Positions 1-4,648 of a stretch of 5,924 nt of DNA are shown in pieces. A program made the position numbers and the translations under genes. The notes beneath the pieces are model-generated. The model was given only the letters and a program-made list of their open reading frames with translations, searched no databases and had not been told where the DNA came from. Positions within the stretch are counted from its first letter, which is position 1. Each line of letters opens with the position of its first letter. Origin of the DNA: Rhodospirillaceae bacterium (GTDB taxonomy: Bacteria; Pseudomonadota; Alphaproteobacteria; Rhodospirillales; Magnetovibrionaceae). The stretch spans positions 4,823-10,746 of the forward strand of contig NVSZ01000007.1 in assembly GCA_002732845.1 (NCBI GenBank). Direction: 5' to 3'.

Positions 1-39
1 ATATAATTGTATAAAGTGTTTGGGCTGAGCATTCGTTTT

Positions 40-71
40 TTTAAGAGAGCCTGTTTTAAAGCTCTCATAAA
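40..71. repeat. Inverted repeat downstream of the 311-residue gene
   Basis: The arms GAGAGC (45-50) and GCTCTC (61-66) are perfect and extend outward through AT pairs to 40-50 and 61-71, with one A-A mismatch, around a 10-base loop. It lies 86 bp beyond the stop of the minus-strand 311-residue gene, so it could mark the 3' end of that transcript. On the minus strand, however, the stem is followed by an A-rich run and not a T-run, so it is not a canonical intrinsic terminator. The rest of 1-156 holds no ORF or RNA that I can support. Confidence 0.35.
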
Positions 72-156
72 TTAAACGGGTTTTAAAAAAGATTGTTGGC
101 AACACAAATATCACGCTGAACTCATGTAAAAGTAAGAATCTGGTCTTTTGTTCAGG

Positions 157-1092
157 TTACGAAGTTGTACTAGAATAGCTGGAATACTGACGATCTAATG
201 TCTTGTCATACAAAGCCCGAACGCCCGAATTGCCATTGACAAAACTTTCAATGGCCTCACGCTTTGAATTTCTTTCGTCCCCGAGAGCAATAGATGCTTG
301 GTAATTTCCGTCTTTATCTTTTGTCATTAACACACCCGCCATATCATTAGACGTTAGGCCAGCTTCGTTTAAGGCTTCAAGATAAGGCTCGAACTCCGCC
401 AACCTATCATTTGAAAATTGCAGTAGATCAATGGCGAAATCCGTAATATTTTTTTCGACTTCTTTTTGGGCCGGAGCCATTCTAGTTTCAAATTTTTGAA
501 TGTCTTCAGCACTGGCTATTTGTCGAAAGATCATCTCAGCATCAGATTTAGGAACACCCATACTGATATCTATATCGGTTCGTGAAGATTGACGAAAAAA
601 GTGAAGTAAATAATTTCCACCTTCAGTGCCGATGCCAAGGTCCTTAGCCATTGCTATCCATTCTGTTTTATGATCATTTGCGTAGGATGCTAAATAATCA
701 TGCGCTTGAGTATTAAAAGGTTCTACGAACTCTTGCAACCTTAACGGCAGAACAATAGAGAGTTCATCCATTACCACGTTCGCGAGATCAGGCTCTTCGC
801 CTGTGCGACCAGTAGAACTCCCCCCTCCATGCTCATAAGTTTTTGCCGCAGACATATAATCACTTTTAACGGGAGGCACTATTAGTCCTTCCATAACATC
901 AGCAGGAACATTAGCCCGAATAAAATTGCCGCCGCCTTTGCCCACACCTATAGCCATCACACCGCGCGTCTCAGGAAACATTTCACGATGCTGTGTAATC
1001 GCTTCTTGATAATCAGTATCCCCGCTTTTTAGGCGACTAAGAAGATTTTTATACTGATCTTGAATACTGCTCGTTGCGGCACTGATTTCCAT
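157..1092 (-). CDS. Cysteine-free 311-residue protein of unknown function
   Basis: I do not recognise a family. The protein runs from an ATG (1090-1092) to a TAA and has no signal peptide or membrane-spanning stretch, so it is probably soluble and cytoplasmic or exported by a non-Sec route. It contains no cysteine. It has two glycine-rich segments, GVGKGGGNF at about 49-57 and EHGGGSSTGRTGEE at about 87-100. A largely helical, charged region at about 185-245 has coiled-coil-like spacing, and a KDKDGNYQA turn lies at about 258-266. The C-terminus (about 302-311) is rich in Ser, Thr and Tyr. An AGGGA Shine-Dalgarno candidate lies 9 bases before the ATG and forms one arm of an inverted repeat. 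The gene sits alone inside the presumed element, in the same orientation as the integrase, and is AT-richer than the genes right of the tRNA. The length and clean frame support a real gene. The function is unknown, and cargo of the island is the best inference. Confidence 0.8.
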   Translation of the reverse strand: MEISAATSSIQDQYKNLLSRLKSGDTDYQEAITQHREMFPETRGVMAIGVGKGGGNFIRANVPADVMEGLIVPPVKSDYMSAAKTYEHGGGSSTGRTGEEPDLANVVMDELSIVLPLRLQEFVEPFNTQAHDYLASYANDHKTEWIAMAKDLGIGTEGGNYLLHFFRQSSRTDIDISMGVPKSDAEMIFRQIASAEDIQKFETRMAPAQKEVEKNITDFAIDLLQFSNDRLAEFEPYLEALNEAGLTSNDMAGVLMTKDKDGNYQASIALGDERNSKREAIESFVNGNSGVRALYDKTLDRQYSSYSSTTS

Positions 1093-1101
1093 AACAATTT
1101 G

Positions 1102-1135
1102 TCCCTAACTTTACGTAATAAATCATCGTTAGGGA
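1102..1135 (-). promoter_or_regulatory. Dyad overlapping the Shine-Dalgarno of the 311-residue gene
   Basis: TCCCTAAC (1102-1109) and GTTAGGGA (1128-1135) are perfect 8-base inverted arms separated by 18 bases. The spacer contains the palindrome TTACGTAA. Read on the minus strand, the start-proximal arm contains AGGGA, the only Shine-Dalgarno-like sequence before the ATG. The dyad could therefore hide the ribosome binding site in an mRNA hairpin, or act as a two-half-site DNA operator. A possible -10 hexamer TATAAC (minus strand, 1136-1141) abuts it, without a good -35. If that hexamer is used, the transcript starts inside the dyad and the operator reading is favoured. The repeat is seen; its role is inference. 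Confidence 0.45.
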
Positions 1136-1155
1136 GTTATATGCAGAATTCATGC

Positions 1156-1185
1156 CACCTTTAGAGGTGCCGTAAAATACGGCAC
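1156..1185. repeat. Two mutually exclusive small hairpins
   Basis: CACCT (1156-1160) can pair with AGGTG (1165-1169) across TTAG. The segment GTGCCGTA (1167-1174) can pair perfectly with TACGGCAC (1178-1185) across three A residues. Bases 1167-1169 belong to both stems, so only one can form at a time. Neither is followed by a T-run on either strand, so terminator function is not supported. They lie between the start of the 311-residue gene and the structured leader of the 73-residue gene, in a stretch with no credible gene. Confidence 0.35.
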
Positions 1186-1327
1186 AACCCAAGGATTCAT
1201 ACATTTTTGCTTTTCCCTTAGACCTAAAAATAAACTTAAATGGAATATATTGCCGGACAATTTCAACCACTGGGCACTTTATGCCCCCGTTCAAAAGCGA
1301 TGAAGGCAATTTAGTCGGCAGGACACC

Positions 1328-1414
1328 ATGCTAGATATGAAGAAAGCTCTGTTGAATAGATGTTTGTCCAAAAAAGGACTATATTATAACCGTAACGTGC
1401 GGATGACACGGTAA
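1328..1414 (+). CDS. Possible 28-residue basic peptide or leader ORF
   Basis: An ATG at 1328 opens 28 codons ending in TAA (1412-1414), with an AGGA Shine-Dalgarno-like sequence four bases before the ATG. The peptide begins MLDMKKALLNRC and ends NVRMTR. It carries eight Lys/Arg against one Asp, so it is strongly basic. Its last 12 codons overlap an imperfect inverted repeat whose right arm contains the stop codon, and two of its last four codons are CGG Arg. The layout resembles a leader peptide upstream of the 73-residue gene, but an ORF this short can occur by chance. It was found by reading the frame directly, and there is no family evidence. Confidence 0.2.
   Translation: MLDMKKALLNRCLSKKGLYYNRNVRMTR
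1364..1390 (+). promoter_or_regulatory. Weak candidate promoter for the 73-residue gene
   Basis: TTGTCC (1364-1369) and TATAAC (1385-1390, five of six to TATAAT) are separated by 15 bases, which is shorter than the usual 16-18. If used, transcription would start near 1397 and leave a 5' leader of about 130 nucleotides containing the hairpins at 1451-1488. AT-rich DNA makes chance matches likely, so this is only a candidate. Confidence 0.25.
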
Positions 1415-1488
1415 TTATATCTACCTCTCGGCCGTAACACAGTTTTCGAACTGGAGTGCTATGTGGGGGAAAGAGAGGCCCCACTCCG
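1381..1488 (+). promoter_or_regulatory. Structured segment upstream of the 73-residue gene
   Basis: Several inverted repeats are packed here. The first pairs 1381-1393 with 1408-1420 (11 of 13 positions complementary, ending in ACCGT and ACGGT). The second is a stem of CTGGAGTG (1451-1458) with CACTCCGG (1482-1489 including one G-T pair). It competes with a third, GTGGGG (1463-1468) with CCCCAC (1479-1484). The second and third share bases 1482-1484. The density of GC-rich repeats in an otherwise AT-rich gap suggests a leader RNA, a small RNA or an operator cluster. I cannot match it to a known riboswitch class. There is no T-run after any stem. Confidence 0.35.
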
Positions 1489-1527
1489 GGCGTTACACCT
1501 TCACCTCATGAATAAAAGGAAGTAGCA

Positions 1528-1749
1528 ATGAACCCACTCTTAAACGACACAAATTCCGGTGAAGGCTATCAAGAGGCCGTTGAAGAACTTATCGCAACTG
1601 TTGAGCCGATTTCTGGGTTTAGACCAGCTGGGCCCATTCAGGCGATCTCGCTGTTGCTTAAAGCTTTCAGAGACCTTGAGCCAGCAATGGAGTCTTTGCA
1701 AGGAGTTCTGAATACGATGGAGCTAGAGGGCATGGAAGATAAACCTTAA
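1528..1749 (+). CDS. Small acidic protein of unknown function (73 residues)
   Basis: I do not recognise a family. The ORF starts at ATG 1528 with a good AAGGA ribosome binding site (AAAAGGAAG, spacing about 7). It ends at TAA 1747-1749, sharing the bases TTAA with the stop codon of the convergent integrase. The protein has no Cys or Trp and is strongly acidic, with clusters of Glu at about 16-26 and 49-71. It looks mostly helical, with a hydrophobic segment PIQAISLLLKAF at about 36-47 that is too short for a membrane span. The size, charge and position beside an integrase would suit a small element-encoded regulator or accessory protein, but that is inference. The good ribosome binding site and protein-like composition support a real gene; the short length leaves doubt. 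Confidence 0.6.
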   Translation: MNPLLNDTNSGEGYQEAVEELIATVEPISGFRPAGPIQAISLLLKAFRDLEPAMESLQGVLNTMELEGMEDKP

Positions 1750-2729
1750 CCCATCTTCTTTGCCAAATCGGCCGCCCTTAAATTTGTGTAGCGTTTTAAG
1801 CTTTGCAGGTCTTTGTGTCCTGACACTGCGGCGACTTCCATGATGTTCCAGCCGGCTTCGAAGAGGCGGCTTACGGCTTCGTGCCTTAGATCGTGGAAGT
1901 TTAGATGTTGAAGATTGGCGCGTTTTCGGGCGCGTTCATAGGCATTTTTTAAGCCTTCGGAACTGGTTTGGAATACGAATCCGTTTGTTGATTTTGGAAG
2001 GCTTTTTAGGACTTCGATGGCTCGGCTGGACAAAGGTACATCTCTATTTTCGCCATTTTTGGTGTCGATCAATTTGGCAACGCGTGTATTTAGGTCGATA
2101 TTGTCCCAACGAAGGTCCAGCAGTTCTCCTCTGCGCATGGCGGTCTCAATGGCCAGAATCACGGCGGGCTTGACCCATGGGTTGCGGCAGTCATCTAGGG
2201 CACACAGCAGGGCTTTCTCTTCCCCGTCCTGAAGGCGGATATCGCGTTGATCGCGAACTCTTGGCCGCTTTACATCGGAAATGGGGTTTTCCAGCAAGCC
2301 CAGCTTTTTGCGCACTCCTTCGATGATACTGTGCAGGAGATTGAGTTCTCGTTTGATGGTGCCTGGAGCGACTTCTTTTGAGCGTTGATCGCGGTATGTT
2401 TCAAAATCCGAAGTTTTGAGTGTCGCCATTCCTCGGGCGGCCAGCTTTGCTTCATCGCGCAGAAATTTGTTGAGGCGGGAAATTTCGGAATCATAGCCCT
2501 TATGAGTTGGCGCTTCGTTGGTCATATAACCTTTGATTACATCCGCCAACGTCATCTTTTCAGAAAGTGATCGATCCACAAAGACAGACCGCGCCATTTC
2601 TGATTCTGTAATAGATCCCCAAGCCTCGGCCTCTCGTTTGGAATCGAAGGTTTTGGTCTGAACCGGATAGCCTTTACGGCGGACTTTGGCCTGCCATTGA
2701 TAGGGGCCGCGTTTAAGGATTGTTGCCAT
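1746..2729 (-). CDS. Tyrosine recombinase / phage-type integrase (327 residues)
   Basis: This site-specific recombinase would catalyse integration and excision of the element at the neighbouring tRNA-Arg by DNA strand exchange through a 3'-phosphotyrosine intermediate. Residues 1-55 form a basic N-terminal arm-binding-type segment with aromatic and Lys/Arg residues and a KREAEAW motif. Residues about 58-150 fit the helical core-binding domain. Residues about 165-327 are the catalytic domain, with the full set of active-site residues: Arg199 (MRRGEL), Lys224 (DTKNGE), His279 and Arg282 (FHDLRH), His305 (SGH) and nucleophile Tyr314 (KRYTNL). Length is normal for the family and no frameshift is seen, so the enzyme is probably active. 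The ATG at 2727-2729 is preceded by only a weak GGGA, eight bases away and inside a TTTGGGACA repeat. Expression may therefore be restrained by a protein bound there. No excisionase gene is recognised in the window. Confidence 0.95.
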   Translation of the reverse strand: MATILKRGPYQWQAKVRRKGYPVQTKTFDSKREAEAWGSITESEMARSVFVDRSLSEKMTLADVIKGYMTNEAPTHKGYDSEISRLNKFLRDEAKLAARGMATLKTSDFETYRDQRSKEVAPGTIKRELNLLHSIIEGVRKKLGLLENPISDVKRPRVRDQRDIRLQDGEEKALLCALDDCRNPWVKPAVILAIETAMRRGELLDLRWDNIDLNTRVAKLIDTKNGENRDVPLSSRAIEVLKSLPKSTNGFVFQTSSEGLKNAYERARKRANLQHLNFHDLRHEAVSRLFEAGWNIMEVAAVSGHKDLQSLKRYTNLRAADLAKKMG

Positions 2730-2735
2730 GAGTAA

Positions 2736-2783
2736 TGTCCCAAAGTTGAAACGATGAACTCATTGTCCCAAATTTGTCCCAAA
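2736..2783 (-). repeat. Three TTTGGGACA direct repeats between integrase and tRNA
   Basis: On the minus strand the nonamer TTTGGGACA occurs exactly at 2775-2783, 2764-2772 and 2736-2744, all in one orientation. The first two are 11 bases apart start to start, close to one helical turn, and the third is 28 bases further toward the integrase. Repeats in this position are typical of arm-type binding sites for the N-terminal domain of a tyrosine recombinase. Equally, they could be operators, since one covers the weak integrase ribosome binding site and two lie in or over a candidate promoter. The repeats are seen; binding is inference. Confidence 0.6.
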
Positions 2784-2790
2784 TAATCAA
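2762..2790 (-). promoter_or_regulatory. Candidate integrase promoter
   Basis: On the minus strand TTGATT (2785-2790) and GACAAT (2762-2767) each match four of six consensus bases and are separated by exactly 17 bases. One TTTGGGACA repeat lies in the spacer and the next runs into the -10. A protein binding these repeats would block this promoter, which would suit autoregulation by the integrase. Part of the -35 also falls in a small AATCA/TGATT dyad (2785-2801). The hexamers are weak. Confidence 0.3.
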
Positions 2791-2828
2791 TATTAATGAT
2801 TTGGCATGGCGTAAGTCATTGAAAAGAA

Positions 2829-2905
<77 letters not shown>

Positions 2906-2921
2906 TTAGGTTTGTGGGCGC

Positions 2922-2950
2922 ACATTAACCGATCAATGTTGATGGGTAAA
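2922..2950 (-). promoter_or_regulatory. Candidate promoter of tRNA-Arg
   Basis: On the minus strand TTTACC (2945-2950) and TAATGT (2922-2927) are separated by 17 bases. The -10 ends 16 bases before the mature tRNA 5' end. A GC-rich GCGCCC discriminator follows, as is common for stable-RNA promoters under stringent control. The -10 matches only three of six bases, so confidence is low. The same 96-bp gap must also hold the promoter of the divergent U32 gene, where TAAAAT (plus strand, 2973-2978) is a possible -10 without a well-spaced -35. Confidence 0.3.
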
Positions 2951-3001
2951 GCGTTGTGCTTCGTTACTGGTGTAAAATTATTTGAAGTGGTATAGGAGGG
3001 C

Positions 3002-4648
3002 ATGACTGAAACAACATCCTCCCCCAATCTTCGCGCCGCTGACCATCGCTCTGAACTGTTGATGCCTGCGGGTTCCTTGAAAAAGCTAAAGACCGCAGTG
3101 CTTTACGGTGCTGATGCGGTTTATGCTGGCACGCCTGACCTGTCGTTGCGCACCCAATCTGAATTTTCACTGGAAGATTTGTTGGAAGGTGTGCGCTTTG
3201 CTCATGAGCACGGGGTGAAGATTTATTTGACCCTGAACCTGTTTACACACAATCGTGATGTGGAAAAACTTCCCGAATTTGTCAAAACCGTGCGCAAGGT
3301 GCTCCCCGACGGTGTGATCGTATCTGACCAAGGCGTTTTTCATTATTTAAAAGAACACGCCCCGGAATTAGAACTGCACGTCTCCACTCAGGCCAATGCC
3401 TGTTCGTGGTTGACGGTACAAAGTTGGGCCAGCCAAGGGGCTAAACTGTGTGTGTTGGCCCGTGAAGTCAGCTTTAATGAACTGGTCGAAATCCGTGAAA
3501 AATGCCCCGACATTAAATTGGAAGCGTTTGTCCACGGGGCCATGTGCATGACCTATTCCGGACGGTGCTTGCTGTCGAACTATTTGGCCGAACGCGGAGC
3601 TAACCAAGGCAACTGTGCGCAAAGTTGCCGGTGGAGCTATAAGGTTCTGGCGCGTAAAAAAGGTGGCGAAGAAGTCGAAATCACACCCGAGAACAAAGAC
3701 GACTTTGATTTCTATCTGGAAGAAGAATTCCGCCCCGGCGAATTGATGAAAATCGAAGAAGACGATCGCGGTTCGTACATCTTGAACGCCAAAGATTTAT
3801 GCCTAATGGGTAAGCTGGACGATTACCTGAAACTGGGCATCGACAGTTTAAAAATCGAAGGCCGCAACAAAAGCGAATATTATGCCGCCATCACCGCGCG
3901 CGCTTATCGCCTCGCCATTGATGCTTGGTATGACGATCCCGAAAGTTGGGATCCAGATGTGTATTTGCGGGAAATTTATACGTTGCAAAATCGTGGCTAT
4001 TCCTTGGGCTTTCACGAAGGTCGCCTGACCAACATCGCGCATAATTATGAGCGCACCGACACCGTTGGTGGTTGGTTGTTTGCGGGCAGTATCACCCATT
4101 GGGAGGGTGACGAAATGATCTTTGCCCAACGCAATCCATTGCGCCCCGGCGATGTTTTAGAATTTTTGCCGCCGGGTCAGATCGAACCCATTCGTCTGCG
4201 TCTGTATGAATTTGTGATTGCCAAAAATGGTTTTGTCACCGACCGGGCTAATCCCGGGAAAGACAATGCCATTCGCATTTCGGCATCCCTTTTCCACAGC
4301 GAAGATTTGGACCAGATTAAAGAGCTGTTGCCACCGCTGACCGTCGCGCGGACCGAAGCCGTGTTGAGTGAAGATCGCCAGGCGTTGTTGCAGGGCAATT
4401 TGATGAGCATGGATGTGGAACGCGGATTGCGCGACGGCACCGAAGACCGCCCGACCTTAAAAGGCCGCGCGCATTCCGGCAAGGCTCCGGCATTGGGTTT
4501 GGACAGCTGTTGCGGTCTGGGATGCAACGGTTGCACGATGTTTTGGCATGACGATAAGTATGCCAAGGCGCGAGAATCCCTGGCGCAGAAAAAAATTGGC
4601 GTGATGCTTAAGAAAGACCCTAAGAAAAAATCTAAAGCGAACGCTTAA
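3002..4648 (+). CDS. trhP: U32 family protein, TrhP/YegQ-like tRNA hydroxylation factor
   Basis: Though named peptidase U32, this family acts in prephenate-dependent and Fe-S-dependent RNA or ubiquinone hydroxylation. E. coli TrhP (YegQ) makes 5-hydroxyuridine at tRNA position 34. The TrhP-like signature is clear: ELLMPAGSLKKLKTAVLYGADAVYAG at about 18-43, HVSTQAN at 126-132, FVHGAMCMTYSGRC at 176-189, GNCAQSCRW at 203-211, RPGE at 244-247, NAKDLC at 262-267 and DSLKIEGRNKS at 281-291. Cys182, Cys189, Cys205 and Cys267 are the likely 4Fe-4S ligands. Residues about 352-450 fit the C-terminal beta domain. At 548 residues it is longer than E. coli TrhP (about 450). The extra part includes a CCGLGCNGC motif (503-511) and a Lys-rich tail. 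AGGAGG lies only two bases before the ATG, an unusually short spacing, but an in-frame TAG at 2993-2995 excludes an earlier start. The 3' end overlaps the convergent TAXI gene by 17 bp. The family is certain; the exact substrate is inferred. Confidence 0.93.
   Translation: MTETTSSPNLRAADHRSELLMPAGSLKKLKTAVLYGADAVYAGTPDLSLRTQSEFSLEDLLEGVRFAHEHGVKIYLTLNLFTHNRDVEKLPEFVKTVRKVLPDGVIVSDQGVFHYLKEHAPELELHVSTQANACSWLTVQSWASQGAKLCVLAREVSFNELVEIREKCPDIKLEAFVHGAMCMTYSGRCLLSNYLAERGANQGNCAQSCRWSYKVLARKKGGEEVEITPENKDDFDFYLEEEFRPGELMKIEEDDRGSYILNAKDLCLMGKLDDYLKLGIDSLKIEGRNKSEYYAAITARAYRLAIDAWYDDPESWDPDVYLREIYTLQNRGYSLGFHEGRLTNIAHNYERTDTVGGWLFAGSITHWEGDEMIFAQRNPLRPGDVLEFLPPGQIEPIRLRLYEFVIAKNGFVTDRANPGKDNAIRISASLFHSEDLDQIKELLPPLTVARTEAVLSEDRQALLQGNLMSMDVERGLRDGTEDRPTLKGRAHSGKAPALGLDSCCGLGCNGCTMFWHDDKYAKARESLAQKKIGVMLKKDPKKKSKANA

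Larger units (their letters stand above)
1..2828. mobile_element. Integrated genetic element at tRNA-Arg, partial (integrase end)
   Basis: A complete tyrosine recombinase gene begins 99 bp from the 3' end of an intact tRNA-Arg gene and is transcribed in the same direction as the tRNA. This is a well-known layout for genomic islands, prophages and integrative elements that insert into tRNA 3' ends. The DNA left of the tRNA is visibly more AT-rich than the right half, and its other genes are unrecognised, as expected of acquired cargo. The right boundary is set at the tRNA CCA end. The left boundary is not in the window, because no second copy of the tRNA 3' segment is visible in 1-1750. No capsid, terminase, relaxase or replication gene is seen, so the class of element (phage, ICE or satellite island) cannot be told. 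The element assignment is inference; the integrase and tRNA are seen directly. Confidence 0.72.

Noticed and set aside
1..15. Perfect TATAAT at 2-7 as a plus-strand promoter
   Set aside because: The -35 region is outside the window and no plus-strand gene follows within more than 1 kb that would need it.
40..71. Rho-independent terminator for the 311-residue gene
   Set aside because: The stem is good, but on the minus strand an A-run follows instead of a T-run; it is kept only as an inverted repeat.
1049..1309. Minus-strand ORF of 86 codons overlapping the start of the 311-residue gene
   Set aside because: It begins with TTG, has no ribosome binding site, overlaps a better gene in another frame and resembles no protein I know.
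1240..1314. Plus-strand 24-codon ORF starting MEYIAGQF
   Set aside because: It has no ribosome binding site and is short enough to be chance.
1..1750. Second attachment site (copy of the tRNA 3' end)
   Set aside because: Reading both strands shows no stretch matching the tRNA acceptor/T-arm sequence, so the distal junction is not in the window.
1985..2232. Two plus-strand ORFs inside the integrase gene
   Set aside because: They are shadows antisense to a clear catalytic domain, with unlikely compositions and no supporting signals.
2785..2801. IHF site in the AATCAATATTAATGATT dyad
   Set aside because: It matches ATCAA but lacks the TTR part at the required spacing on both strands.
4177..4566. 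Minus-strand ORF of 129 codons inside the U32 gene
   Set aside because: It is antisense to the conserved U32 coding sequence and has a low-complexity, non-protein-like composition.
4635..4646. Bidirectional terminator at the U32/TAXI junction (AAGCG/CGCTT)
   Set aside because: The loop would be only two bases, the stem five, and no T-run follows on either strand.
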